Below are positions 52,891 to 63,290 of a stretch of DNA of 64,000 nt, in pieces (positions within the stretch are counted from its first letter, which is position 1; every line of letters starts with the position of its first letter). Source of the DNA: Azorinus chamasolen. Its lineage: Eukaryota; Mollusca; Bivalvia; Cardiida; Solecurtidae. The DNA is taken from positions 38,549,243 through 38,613,242 of the forward strand of contig OY755243.1 of NCBI GenBank assembly GCA_963576725.1, read 5' to 3'. A program made the translations under genes and the position numbers. The notes under the pieces were generated by a model, which was given only the letters and a program-made list of their open reading frames with translations, did not search any database and was not told where the DNA came from.

Positions 52891-53755
52891 ACACGATAAC
52901 GTCCTGAATTGGAAAACATTGTTCACATCTATAAAACAGTATTATGACTATCAAATCAAACTATTTCTTACAGCATTTCTCTGAGTTAGATGTGTGTTAC
53001 AATGCTTCAATGGTACAGAGGGTTACGCAGACAAATGTGAAACTTCTGATGCACAAGAGTGTATATAGCTCTAGATAAGTTAAAAACTTTACGTAACAAA
53101 GAAATGTAGATCTATATACAAATCTAATAGATACACACATATATAAGTGTTATTTCTTTAACACTGGCACCAGCACATTTGAAAATTGTACAAATGACAA
53201 CGATCTAATATAAACAATGAAATATTTAAATATTTAATTGACAGAGATGCCTTTCGGTGCCTTTACAAAGAGAGTAGAGACATATCAGGCGGCGCTTCCT
53301 ACACGAGCCGTGGAATCAGTCAGATATATGCCCATCGACTGATCAGGGCCAATAATCTTTGGCGCTCATTAGCATCAAGATAATATATATTGTATACTCT
53401 ATTTTATTATCTAACTTTTCGAACATTTTTATCTGGGTCGAAACTGTTTGACACTCGAAAAAGTTATATAACTGAAGACCAAGATCATGTCGATCTTTCA
53501 GAGCAATGTTAGATGAATGTGACAGTGAATATTCTCAGAGCATTTCGCCATGTTTTGTTTTTATTCCCACTAGCTTAACACCATAAGGAGTCCAGCATAG
53601 CTTGAGAATGCTTCATCTCAGAATAACACGTTTTCTATTGTTCCGCTGAATGCTTCGATTTAGTTATGATTTTAAAACAAACTCATTATCATTACCTTCA
53701 GCATCTGCACGACTCTTCATAGAGGTTACATAGAGCATGCTCCGGTAATCAACGT
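52891..53755. other. Mostly unassigned; two scraps
   Basis: 53236-53330 is D-like (GGTGCCTTTACAAAGAGAGT, CATATCAGGCGGCGC) and 53425-53470 is an E arm (ATCTGGGTCGAAACTGTTTG). The remainder is not recognised. Confidence 0.45.
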
Positions 53756-53986
53756 TACTAAGTCATTCCCTCCTAGTGACGCATTTTGGCGTCTCTGTAA
53801 AAGTCACATTTAGAAACCATTGTGATAAATAGAGCATTTGTTCCATAGGAGCAAATGCTCTATTTATCACAATGGTTTAAAAACTACACAATTCTAACGT
53901 TTTCCTTTTCTCTAATCAATGCTCCTTTTCGGTAGATTGTTTCATAGAGGTTGGGTCTAAATATAATCTAGGAGCGAATGAGTTAT
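53756..53986 (-). mobile_element. C-family MITE
   Basis: TTACTAAGTCATTCCCTCC to GGAGCGAATGAGTTA. Apex TTGTTCCATAGGAGCAA. Confidence 0.9.
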
Positions 53987-54074
53987 TTCATTTCATCATA
54001 CTTTAAATGCAAATAAGGACTTCAGCAACTTTCATGTTAGTTTCGCCTGATCAGGGTCTGCTCTGTTCTCTTTT

Positions 54075-54181
54075 AAAAGTAGTTTTCTGAATAATGTTGT
54101 CCTGAATTAAGCTACCACCTGGTTTATGGCCAATATGTATGCCTGTATAAGACGGTCGCTTTAGAGAGGTAAATTTACTGT
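54075..54181 (+). mobile_element. H-family right half
   Basis: TTGTCCTGAATTAAGCTACC, then CGGTCGCTTTAGAGAGG and AAATTTACTG before TA. The left half is replaced by a D-like GATCAGGGTCTGCTCTG. Confidence 0.7.
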
Positions 54182-54892
54182 ACGTCATTACGCTGAAAGT
54201 CGCATTTATTAACCACCATCTTTTTTAATCCTTATGGACCGAAGTGACCTGAACTGACCATACGTACTAAGTAAATAGTATTACTTTTAAAAGGATTGAG
54301 ATTTAATTGGACTTAAACTATATTTGAAACTACTTGAACAACACACAACACTCCACGGGGATTAAGTAACCCACGCCGTAAGCTTGTCTTGACGTCATTG
54401 TCCGGAGGACACAATCTGCGCAGAAAAACTCTGCTGACCTCCTTTCGACAATACGGTTGTCTTTGTAATGTTTGTTGGTAGCGTTTGTCATTTGTTTAGA
54501 TAAAGAGTAATGTTTAAAACACACCACATTTGAATACTTGTTAATACAAGAAGGTTTTATAAAATCAAAAAATAGTGAAAAAGGTGACAATGCCAAACAA
54601 GACTTTAGGCAATAATGATTGGCATGTTATTTCACAGTAGGAGTTTCTTTACAAGGATTTGTCAAATAAAGTTAAACTATATAGCTTGAAATAACAAAAT
54701 GTTTGTTTCCGTGTCCTATTTATATATTCCGGGGTAAAATAAGATGAAGAAAGTTGACATTCTAGAAACTGCCTTACATTATGTACGAGATACATGTAAA
54801 CTGACTCGCATGTCAGTACTAACACAATTTGGCCACGAAAACAGTTGACCACGCGAACACGTGTCCTTGGAGTTGAAACCACAGTCAATTAT
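54182..54892. other. Unassigned; two minus-strand frames
   Basis: Minus-strand frames of 88 and 79 codons (54330-54596, 54649-54888) have no recognised domain and I do not call them genes. No repeat seen. Confidence 0.35.
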
Positions 54893-55080
54893 TGCTAAAG
54901 AACTTTAATTCTGGCTTTTTAAAACAGGTGGTAGCTTAATGCAGGACAAAATTTACGCAGAAAGCTGCTATAGGAGATTTTTGTGTTAGTTTTGCCCTGC
55001 ATTAAGTAACCACCTGCTGCTTTTACAAACTCAAATGTCAATTAATTGTGTGATCGCATTATCGACACTCTAATGTAGTA
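54893..55080. mobile_element. H-family MITE, ends decayed
   Basis: CAGGTGGTAGCTTAATGCAG, GCAGAAAGCTGCTATAGGAG, CCCTGCATTAAGTAACCACC. Confidence 0.75.
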
Positions 55081-55159
55081 TAGATGTACATTAAGGTCAG
55101 AATTTACCAAATTTGTCAAATTTCATAACAAATGTACTGCAAACATTGATGAGTGTCAG

Positions 55160-55245
55160 ACGAGGTAAACCCAGATAATACACCGTGTCAGTAGTAGGAT
55201 GTCTTGTATCGGTCTACACTGTTTGCAAAGCCACGGAAACACATT
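55160..55245 (-). mobile_element. J/D-like hairpin
   Basis: GACGAGGTAAACCCAGATAA, TACACCGTG, TCTTGTATCGGTCTACACTG. Confidence 0.5.
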
Positions 55246-55279
55246 TTCTAGTGGAATAACACTGTAAACACGGGTACTA

Positions 55280-55582
55280 TTAACCCATTCCCTCATATTG
55301 ACGACTTTTGACGACTCTGTAAAAGTCACCATGTGAAACCAGTGATAAATAGAGCATTTGCTCCTATAGGAGCAAATGCTCTATTTATCACAATGGTTTC
55401 AAATTACAAAATTCTAAAAATTTCCTTTTCTCTAGTTAATGCTCCTTTTCAGTAGATTTATTCAAAGAGGTTGGATATAAAAATGATGAATATATAGGAG
55501 CAAATGCTTTATTCAGCACAATGGTTTCACAAAGTGACTTTTGCAGAGTCATCAAAAGTCGTCAATATGAGGGAATGGTTAA
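55280..55582. mobile_element. Chimeric C element, one and a half copies
   Basis: A complete inverted C (TTAACCCATTCCCTCATATT, perfect apex, GAGGTTGGATATAAAA) runs at about 55490 into a second C half in the opposite sense (TATAGGAGCAAATGCTTTAT, AGCACAATGGTTTCA), ending GAGGGAATGGTTAA. Confidence 0.85.
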
Positions 55583-55599
55583 CCTGTCGAAAATAAATG

Positions 55600-55745
55600 T
55601 CTGCTTCAATTGAGACATGAAGTAAGTTTTACTTACTTGCGGTTCGTTCAAGCTAGCCTCGAACTAGTGATAACTTATACTAGCGTTAGTGGTTTTGATC
55701 CAAATGAGACGCTAATTCGTCCTTTCATTATTAGGATTCAAACTT
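55600..55745. mobile_element. E-like remnant
   Basis: AATGTCTGCTTCAATTG, GGTTTTGATCCAAATGAGAC, TTATTAGGATTCAAACTTG. Confidence 0.5.
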
Positions 55746-56190
55746 GTAGCAGACGGCAATCTTGGCAAACGATGGCTGCTTAGCAAAGCAAAATGTTTAA
55801 CTTGAGCATTCAGCTGACGGCGAATTTGTCAAACGAAAATACTTAGTAAAGCAAGAGTCTGATTTAAAAGTTGTAGCAGACGGCGAACTTGACATACGGT
55901 TATTTAACAAAACAAAATGTAGCACTGTAGCAGACGGCAAACTTGTTTAACCCTTTCCTCCATAAATACGCCTTTCTATGCCTCTGTATAAAAGTCACCT
56001 GTTGAAACCATTATAAGAGCAAGTGCTCTATTTATCACAATGGTTTCAAACTACAAAATTCTAAAAGTTTCCCTTTCTGTAGTTAATGCTCCTTTTGGGT
56101 AGATTTATTCAAAGTGGTTGGATCTAAAATAGCCTATGAGGGAATGGGTTAACTTGAGCATTATAGCAAAAGAAATTAACTAAGTAAACA
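55742..56190 (+). repeat. GTAGCAGACGGC tandem units hosting a C element
   Basis: About four diverged units of 60-70 bp: AGCAGACGGCAATCTTGGC, AGCTGACGGCGAATTTGTC, AGCAGACGGCGAACTTGAC, AGCAGACGGCAAACTTGTT, with AAAGCAAAATGTTTAACTTG between. The last unit is split by the C element at 55947-56152. Confidence 0.8.
55947..56152 (-). mobile_element. C-family MITE with a visible empty site
   Basis: TTAACCCTTTCCTCCATAAA to GAGGGAATGGGTTAA, followed by CTTGAGCATT. The neighbouring unit has TTAACTTGAGCATT (ttaa at 55797-55800) without insertion. Left apex arm partly deleted (CCATTATAAGAGCAAGTG). Confidence 0.93.
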
Positions 56191-56684
56191 AGCGGTTAAG
56201 ATGTTATAGTAACTTGCAATATTAAAATGATATGTCCACCAGGTCGCACATAGCGGGATAGATATTAAATCAGCTGATCAAGCTTCAGTGTCAGATGATT
56301 TGACAGCGTCAAATGTTACATCTAACAGTGTCAATGACTCTTCAAAATAAGAATCACGGATTTGGTTTTGTGTCATTCGGCTGTCATCTCCAAATTAGAT
56401 ATTCGTTTGATCTTTCGATCACAACATATTTTGCATTACAACGTCAAAACAACCGGCGTCAAAATATTGTTCATGATGTTAAATTGACAATGAATATAAT
56501 GTTTTAAGACTACCACTTGCAGTTGAATTGTAATTGCAATGACTGAATTAAAACAGCAAATATATGTTTAGGTTATAATTAGAATCATAGAATATCTGTA
56601 TACGCTCGTATAATATGATTTCCTCTGACCACATGAAATGTCTTATAGTAGCTTAACCCACGATCCCATATATAAGGCATAGGC
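56153..56684. other. Unassigned sequence
   Basis: Beyond the end of the tandem units nothing is recognised. Confidence 0.4.
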
Positions 56685-56755
56685 AAACAGTGTAGACCCA
56701 GATCAGATACCTCTTGGAGAAGTCCTCTAATTAGAGTCTGCGCTGTTTGCTTTAC
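56685..56755 (-). mobile_element. J hairpin
   Basis: GCAAACAGTGTAGACCCAGA, TCAGATACCTCTTGGAGAAG, TTAGAGTCTGCGCTGTTTGC. Confidence 0.6.
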
Positions 56756-56901
56756 CAACCAGTATAAAATGTTTTCACCAGTACATATATGTGCTTTTCA
56801 AGAACCCTTAACAAGAAAAGTTTACCTTACACTATATGGGAGTTTAGAGTCTGTACAGGGCGAGAATAAAGCAAACTTTATCGTATTACCTACGTTTTGT
56901 A

Positions 56902-57152
56902 TTAACTCTTTCCCTGTTGAACAATTCATGCATGCATTTATCACTACATGAGTGTTTATTAACTTATTTTTATAAGGTAAAGATTGAAAGACAAGTGTTG
57001 GCTTAGACAAACGTAGCGTGATTAGATCTATATAATTTCATAAGCAAACAGAGCAGACCCTGATCAGACGGCTGCTGCAGGAACCATCTGATCTTGGGTC
57101 TAATCTGTTCGCAAATGCTTGAAAAGGGAGTTTACATTAAGGAAATGATTAA
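56902..57152 (+). mobile_element. D-family MITE, intact ends
   Basis: 251 bp, TTAACTCTTTCCCTGTTGAA to TTAAGGAAATGATTAA. Hairpin CAGACGGCTGCTGCAGGAAC. Its left part has lost the GCAGAAACTGTAG block. Confidence 0.85.
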
Positions 57153-57404
57153 GCAGTCATCTACATCAAAAGAGCCTCATGTTATTCATAAAATGTGCGC
57201 TTAACAGTTAGCTTGCTAAGCATTTACTTGTCTGTGATTGAAAATAGATTTCAAATCAGTATCTAGATGCAGGCTTTCTTTGCTTTCTTTTTAGAAACAT
57301 AACGGTTGTATTCTAATGCGACGCTTGAGATGATCGGAGTATCATCAGGATCTAAACCATTTGTAAATGTTATAATGATATCGCAAATTCGCCAACAATA
57401 TAGT
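57153..57404. other. Unassigned; E arm
   Basis: 57305-57366 holds a degenerate E hairpin (TCTAATGCGACGCTTGAG, ATCATCAGGATCTAAACC). Confidence 0.45.
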
Positions 57405-57564
57405 TTAACCCTTTCCTCCATAAATACGTCTTTCTACACCTCTGTAATAACCACTTCTTGAAACCATAGTGATAAATAGAGCATTTGCTCTAGTGAATGC
57501 TCCTTTTGGGTAGATTCATTCGAAGAGGTTGGGTCTAAAAATAACCTATGGAGAAACGGGTTAA
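57405..57564 (-). mobile_element. C-family MITE, one hairpin arm deleted
   Basis: 160 bp, TTAACCCTTTCCTCCATAAA to GGAGAAACGGGTTAA. AGAGCATTTGCTCTAGTGAA joins directly to the far arm. Confidence 0.92.
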
Positions 57565-57568
57565 GATA

Positions 57569-57773
57569 AAGTAGAACCTGCCTTAAGCTACCATTAAAAT
57601 GAGGTCCAACGCTAGGTCTTTAAGACGGATGGTAGTCAAATGTCGGTCGAATGTATGCAGAAAGCTCCTATTGAAACTTTTTGCAATATCTTTGCCCTGT
57701 ATTGCGCAACCACCTGCTTTCTTATACTCCTATAATCAATAAATAAAGTGTCGCTTAAGAGAAATTCTGCTGT
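57569..57773. mobile_element. H-family MITE
   Basis: AGTAGAACCTGCCTTAAGC to CGCTTAAGAGAAATTCTGCTG. Apex GCAGAAAGCTCCTATTGAAA. Confidence 0.8.
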
Positions 57774-57921
57774 CGTTAAGTTCAAAAGGGGGATTATGCT
57801 GCAGTTTGTCTCAACATATCAATGAATATGTAGATGAGCAGGGAGTGATGATGTGCCTGTCAAAGAAGCTGATTGTACATATAAAACTGTCATTCTCTGT
57901 CATTGATTTTCCTTGAACCTA

Positions 57922-58112
57922 CAGCAAAACCTCTCCAAACCGATATTTCGAATTATAACCAATTCCGGTCTTTATGACAGGTGGCAGTCTGGTGTAGGGT
58001 GAACAGTCTATAGAAAGCTAATAAGGAGCGTACTGTCACACTACATTAAGTAGCCACCTGCCTTAAAAGCTGAATAAGTTTATTTAAATGCCAGTCTACA
58101 GGAGGTTTGCTG
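57922..58112. mobile_element. B-family MITE, diverged
   Basis: CAGCAAAACCTCTCCAAACC to CTACAGGAGGTTTGCTG between TA dinucleotides. Arms GACAGGTGGCAGTCTGG / TTAAGTAGCCACCTGCC. Confidence 0.85.
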
Positions 58113-58294
58113 TATTGAAAGTATATAGCTTAGAAGGCATGTTTCTAGCTTGTTGTATTCAGCCATCAGACAAGTAACGGTAATGTATTGGTAACTCTGT
58201 CATGCTTTGTTCATGTCATACGAATTTATATATTACACTTAATACATTCTGCAAAGTGTAAAAAGAATCCTCGTCTAAGTAACTGGGTTTTAAC

Positions 58295-58537
58295 TTATTT
58301 CGTGATAGAAGTGCATTTTGGCGCATTTGCAAACCGAGTAGACCTTCATGTAGGAGCCAGCTGATCGGATTCTGCTCTGAGTGCTTACATAATCATATAC
58401 ATGTACATGTAAGTCTGATTCTACAGTTTCTGCCGTGATCACAGCATTCTGTGTTCATACAATTATAGAAATTAAGCAACTAAATATTGTCTTGATGTCA
58501 TTATTTGTGACATGAATGTTAATAAGGTCAAATGTTA
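58295..58537 (-). mobile_element. D-family MITE
   Basis: GCATTTGCAAACCGAGTAGA, GGAGCCAGCTGATCGG, TTCTACAGTTTCTGCCGTG, ending TCAAATGTTAA. Confidence 0.78.
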
Positions 58538-58950
58538 AGATACTGTTGATAAACCGTAACTAATTATTGATAAACTAGAATAAGTTCTTATAGGTGTTTT
58601 CTTTGCTATTTTCTTTATTCTTTTCATTTTGCCTTAGATAAAGAATCCCGATTGCCTCATTCTGCTCGTGTTACAATATCAATACACCTGGTAAAATAAA
58701 AAGAAACCCTTCAAAGAGTACAGTCAGTTTCAATTTCCTATGATTCTGAAACTTTATCTATTTGCCATAAGATATAGGGCGTCTGTCGAGTGACACTGAT
58801 TGTAAAGGTTTCACATTAATGAGGTTATTGACACATTCACGTGACCTAGTTATTGATTGTGTCACTGATTCTGTTTTTAGATATTAGTTTTGTGTTGTTT
58901 CATTATTTTCGAAATATTCGAAACTATTGCGACATTCTACTATATATCCC
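58538..58950. other. Unassigned sequence
   Basis: No gene or repeat recognised. Confidence 0.4.
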
Positions 58951-59144
58951 AATTACCCACTTTACATCATGAATATTCACGTGATAAATAATGACATCAC
59001 GAATATTAATTAACTTAAAATTTATAATGGTATAAGAACATGGTCATTTATGTTTTGGTTTTACTCCATAAGCGAAAATAAGAGACGCTGATTTTGATTG
59101 TAAATGATTGTGTCAAAAGGAATTTCTATCAGAGAATGGGTTCA
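58951..59144 (+). mobile_element. D-family MITE, hairpin degraded
   Basis: TTACCCACTTTACATCATGA with AATATTAATTAAC, then AAGCGAAAATAAGAGACGCT; ends AGAGAATGGGTT. Confidence 0.72.
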
Positions 59145-59215
59145 GATTTATAAGAGAACATATATTATTTTCTTATGTTAACACTACCTGCCCACCGCCA
59201 CAGAACACTTTGAGT

Positions 59216-59283
59216 CCATTTCTACTGACCTTTATGAGCTTTCTGTATGACTTATACAACCTGCATTAAACTACAATCTATCT
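59216..59283 (+). mobile_element. H-family fragment
   Basis: ATGAGCTTTCTGTATGACTT, CAACCTGCATTAAACTAC. Confidence 0.55.
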
Positions 59284-59470
59284 TAACCCTTAGCTGCTGC
59301 CAGTGGATACATTATTACATTTTCAAACAGTTTGGATCAAGATAAGACGCCGAGTAATTCGTCATCCCATCTAGATCCAAACTGTTTGACACACTGATTG
59401 CATTTTGGTACAAAAACTTATTATAGTTTGAAATTTGAAAATGTAGTAGGTGAGGAAGTGTGTAACAACA
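59283..59470 (+). mobile_element. E-family MITE
   Basis: TTAACCCTTAGCTGCTGCC, hairpin TTTGGATCAAGATAAGACGC / CATCCCATCTAGATCC, ACACACTGATTGCATTTTGG. Right end unclear. Confidence 0.75.
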
Positions 59471-59491
59471 TTGTGCTCCGCATGCTGATTG

Positions 59492-59742
59492 TTAACCCTT
59501 TTCTCTATGAATATTCAGGTAATAATTAATGACGTCATGAATATCAATGAGATTAATTTATTATAATAGCACAATGACACATGAATTTTTGGCCATAGAA
59601 GAAACTGTAGAATCATATCTATATTATAAAATAAGCAAACAGAACAGACACTGATCAGACGGCTTCTATAGGAGCCGTCTGATCTGGGTCTACTCTGTTG
59701 GTAAAAAACATAGGAATGCGTATTTATGGAGTAAAGGGTTAA
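59492..59742 (+). mobile_element. D-family MITE, reference copy
   Basis: 251 bp, TTAACCCTTTTCTCTATGAA to GGAGTAAAGGGTTAA. Hairpin AGACGGCTTCTATAGGAGCC with GTCTGATCTGGGTCTACTC. Confidence 0.93.
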
Positions 59743-59754
59743 AGATTCAGATTA

Positions 59755-59792
59755 ATACTAATTTGAAAGTGTTATTTTGAGAGGTTTTACTG
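59755..59792 (+). mobile_element. CAGT-type right terminus only
   Basis: TACTAATTTGAAAGTGTTAT then GAGAGGTTTTACTG before TA; a lone pogo-like end. Confidence 0.7.
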
Positions 59793-60253
59793 TAGATGGA
59801 CAGTCACTGCTCACTTACTCTGTTGTAGGTTCGTGAAGTTGGGTTTGACTTTACGTGGATTGCTGTTGCACTTGTCCAGATATGACTGTTGCTGGTATGG
59901 GTGTAGTCTGGACACTTTCCAGTCAAGATCAATGACCGACAAAACAGGAACAAATGGTTTACATCACATAAACGAAGGATACATCTGAATAAAACTCTGT
60001 TAGACTGTTACTGTGATTTATTATCTACCAGTGGCAATGACCTGTGCTACAGGGGTGATTAATGCACAAATATGCTCTCGAGTCTTTAGAAAGTGTCTTT
60101 TAAAAATAGTTTAAGGACAGCACTTATTACGCTAAAAAGGTTGGTAGAAGACTTAATATCAATAATACAAAATAATGGTCTTGTAAATCGATATGAATAG
60201 ACATATGTAAGTAAAACTACATAAGACAATAAAGTAAATAAAAAGTATATGCA
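59793..60253. other. Unassigned sequence
   Basis: No gene or repeat recognised. Confidence 0.4.
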
Positions 60254-60378
60254 ATAACACTCCTCTAAAGCCAACACTTTATTAATAAGCATGTCAGTAG
60301 TGCTGAAAGCTCCTACTGTCATTTGTGTTTAAGGTCCAGAATTGGACTCTTTTCGATGGAAGTATTAGAGGGGTCTCA
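60254..60378. mobile_element. H-family MITE, shortened
   Basis: AACACTCCTCTAAAGCC, GTAGTGCTGAAAGCTCCTAC, ATTAGAGGGGTCTCAC. Confidence 0.65.
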
Positions 60379-60399
60379 CAACATAAGTTAATCGATGAC

Positions 60400-60460
60400 T
60401 TGGAGCAAAACTATTGTAACTCCTTCACAAAGTGGAGGAGTTTCAATAGTTTTGCTCCAA
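60400..60460. repeat. 61-bp palindrome
   Basis: TTGGAGCAAAACTATTGTAA and CTCC face GGAG and TTTCAATAGTTTTGCTCCAA; 24-bp arms with one mismatch and a 13-nt loop. No other copy in the window. Confidence 0.9.
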
Positions 60461-60497
60461 TCCCTCGAAATGTTTTCTTATCATGACCTGGACAAAA

Positions 60498-60678
60498 CAG
60501 TAAAGCCCCTCTAAACCAGAATTGTAGGCAACTGGCTGCTTAATACAGGGTGGAAGTCATGCAGAAAACTCCTTTGTGATATTTTTTCCACGTCTTTCAG
60601 TCTGCATTTAGCTACCAAATGTCTGAAAGACAGGCGTTGATACTAAACTTAATGTCCAATTTAGAGGGGTTTTACTGT
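60498..60678. mobile_element. B-family MITE
   Basis: CAGTAAAGCCCCTCTAAACC to TTTAGAGGGGTTTTACTG, left flank mutated (AA), right TA. Apex CTCCTTTGTGATA, diverged. Confidence 0.88.
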
Positions 60679-61415
60679 ACAGTAGTTCAATACAAGATAT
60701 ATACATATCATAGCACCAGATTCAATGGGTCTCTAAGTCTGTCTTAGCTTGAAATTTCAGTGTACACATTGAATCATGTATAGATATGCTAATTTATTAT
60801 ACAGTTTATGTACGAATTGCGCTACAGTAGTAAGGCAATGAAGGAAAAGAGAAATTGAACCTGACCATTATTATGTGTGGCCACTTCCGTCCTACACCGT
60901 CTCCATCAAGCTCGTAGTTGAATGACCGTAATGCAATTAATTAGCAGTGATATTTATCACCAAAACAATGGGGAATATGATCAAGCTTGATGACAGAAAT
61001 ATTGTTCAGTGTGTTTGATGTCTGTAAATGGACGTGAGGATTGAGGTGGGCGGCCAGACAGATCGGCTCCCTGTCTACGTGGGTTTCGCACAGAAGGTCG
61101 TTGACAGAAGTCTAAAGATGCATGCACGTGAACAAGTGAACAAGAGAAACGAAATGTACGACACTGTATGTACTTGGTGTGAACATAACATATCTAAAGC
61201 TTGAGTCATCAATGTATTTTTACTAGCATTGTACAAATGCATTTTATATGATCTCAGAGGTGAAAAGGCAGACCCCCTGGAGATACAGTTTTGTCATCGT
61301 GCAGTCATATAGGCAACATACAATAAACAATTGATAAGACCCGAAAACTCAAATAAGAACATAGAAGTATATATCATTATCGGCATTTAAAATAGGTGAA
61401 AGAATTCAGGGTGAG
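60679..61415. other. Unassigned sequence
   Basis: About 740 bp without a recognised gene or repeat; GC is slightly higher around 60880-61130. Confidence 0.45.
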
Positions 61416-61664
61416 TTAACGATTTTACCTGTTGAATATTCATCTAAGACTGAATGATATCATTAAATTAATTAGATTATTATTTTATAATGGCATATAC
61501 GCACCTCAAAGTTTTGTCCAAACAGTAGCTGTAGAATTAGAGAGAATTGTTAACCATAAGCAAACAGAGCAGACCATGATCAGACGGATCCTATAGGACC
61601 TGTCTGATCTGGATCTACTCTGTTTGCAAAGGCGTTGATATGTTATATCAAGGAAAGGGGTTAA
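61416..61664 (+). mobile_element. D-family MITE, intact ends
   Basis: 249 bp, TTAACGATTTTACCTGTTG to AAGGAAAGGGGTTAA. Apex CGGATCCTATAGGACC. Confidence 0.92.
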
Positions 61665-61717
61665 GCAGTCACCGCCAGTAACATATTTCTATTCTTAGTT
61701 ACTAAATCGTTTTATTT

Positions 61718-62066
61718 AACGAGGTCTGTTTGCTTATGGTATTTATATATATGATTCTACAATTTATGTCATTGTATATGCTATTATAAACATATTAGTT
61801 AACCCTTTCGCTGCCAATGCCGGATCTGTGATTACATATGCAAACAGTTTGGATCCAGATGAGACGCCGAGTAACTCGGCGTCTCATCAGGATCCAAACT
61901 GTTTGTTACTGTTACTATGTTTTTGAAACAAAAATGAAGAAAATCAATAAAATAAAAATTTGAAGCAGACGACAAAGTTAGCAGACGACAGAATTTGGCA
62001 GCGAAAGGGTTAATCAATATTCATGACATTATTTCTTACATGGATATTCATCAGGTACGGGATTAA
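61718..62066 (-). mobile_element. D-family MITE split by an E element
   Basis: GGTCTGTTTGCTTATGGTAT, CTATTATAAACATATTAG, then after E TCAATATTCATGACATTATT and CAGGTACGGGATTAA. The D hairpin is lost at the left. Confidence 0.87.
61799..62013 (+). mobile_element. E-family MITE, reference copy
   Basis: 215 bp, TTAACCCTTTCGCTGCCAAT to TGGCAGCGAAAGGGTTAA; the ends pair over at least 18 bp. Hairpin GGATCCAGATGAGACGCCGA / TCGGCGTCTCATCAGGATCC with one A-A mismatch. GCAGACGACA occurs twice near the right end. Confidence 0.96.
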
Positions 62067-62208
62067 ACTCGATGTGCTTGTAATATAAAATTTCCATTTG
62101 GATGCGTCAGCTCCTTGCTTGCTTGCTTGTACATTAGGGACCCATTGTACGAAATAACCAATGTTAAGCATTTAAATTGGTTGGCACCAATCAAGTAACT
62201 TTATTTAT

Positions 62209-62577
62209 TTAACCACTTCTCTCGTATAATCGACGTTTGGTACCCACAGAAACAAATTACATCCAGATTAGACAGTTCCAAACGACGTTTGGAATTAGAC
62301 AGTTCCAAACGACGTTTGGTACCTACACAAACAAATTACATCCTGATTAGACAGTTCCAAACGAAGTTTGGTACCAACACAAGCATAATACATCCAGGAT
62401 CAGACAGTTCCTGTACTGATCAGGGTCTGCTCTGTGTACTTATGAAATGATAAAGATCTGATTCAGAAGTGTCTGTCACAGGCGGAACTTTCTTTGTTAA
62501 CTTGTAATTGTAAATAGTCCATGAATATCCACGCAGTAACACATTCTTAAATTAATATCCATGGAGGGAAAGGTAAC
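62209..62577 (-). mobile_element. D-family MITE with expanded hairpin arm
   Basis: TTAACCACTTCTCTCGTATA to GGAGGGAAAGGTAA. The left hairpin arm is amplified; the right arm (CTGATCAGGGTCTGCTCTG) is single copy. Confidence 0.82.
62232..62400 (+). repeat. 52/27-bp tandem repeat in a D arm
   Basis: GACGTTTGG or GAAGTTTGG starts at 62232, 62284, 62311 and 62363; units carry ATTAGACAGTTCCAAAC and ACACAAACAAATTACATCC. Confidence 0.92.
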
Positions 62578-62605
62578 ACAATACATGTACATGTATATAG
62601 TAAAC

Positions 62606-62822
62606 GACTTCACTCTTTCACTGCCAATGACGAATCTATGATTATCTATGCAAACAGTTTGGATCCTGATGAGACCTCGAGTAACTCGGTGTCTTATCAG
62701 AATCCAAACTGTTTGGCGCTATAATTATGTTTTTGAAACACTTAGGAAGAGAATTCAAAAAATCAAAATTGAATCAAACAACATTATTTTCAGACAACTA
62801 AACATGACAGCGAAAGAGTTAG
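62606..62822 (+). mobile_element. E-family MITE
   Basis: CACTCTTTCACTGCCAATGA, hairpin GGATCCTGATGAGACCTCGA / GTGTCTTATCAGAATCC, right end ACAGCGAAAGAGTTAG. Confidence 0.87.
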
Positions 62823-62838
62823 AACTCATTGCAATATG

Positions 62839-63050
62839 CAGTAGAACCTCTCTAAAGTGACTACTTAATCAATAAACGAGCATATCTTTGAAAGCAAGTA
62901 GTTGCTTAATGCAGGAAGAAAATATGGTAGAAAGCTCTTATGGGATCTTTCATTTCCTGTATAACTTTTGTTCTGCATTAAGCTAACATCCACCCCTATG
63001 GTCCAGATTTAAATCTTGATTTGGTGGTCGTTATGTATGCTTATATTATA
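62839..63050. mobile_element. H-family MITE, right end lost
   Basis: CAGTAGAACCTCTCTAAAG, GTTGCTTAATGCAGGAAG, AAAGCTCTTATGGGATCTTT, TTGTTCTGCATTAAGC. No clear ACTG end. Confidence 0.78.
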
Positions 63051-63099
63051 CTGATATTTGGTATACACGGTAACATCTCTATGTTCCCAAACAACTGTA

Positions 63100-63290
63100 C
63101 AGTAAAACCCCTCAAATGCGACCAGCAAAAAGGGGCATAATTCACAGTGGCAAAGGCAGGTGGTAGCTTAATGCAGGACGAAAGTTATGCAGAAAGCTCC
63201 TATAGGATTTCGTCCTGCATTAAGCAACCATCTGCTTATAAAGACAACCATCTTTATTCATTAAATGTTCGCATTAGAGGGGTTTTACTG
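63100..63290. mobile_element. H-family MITE
   Basis: CAGTAAAACCCCTCAAATGC to TTAGAGGGGTTTTACTG. AGGATTTCGTCCTGCATTAA shows a deletion in the right apex arm. Confidence 0.9.
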
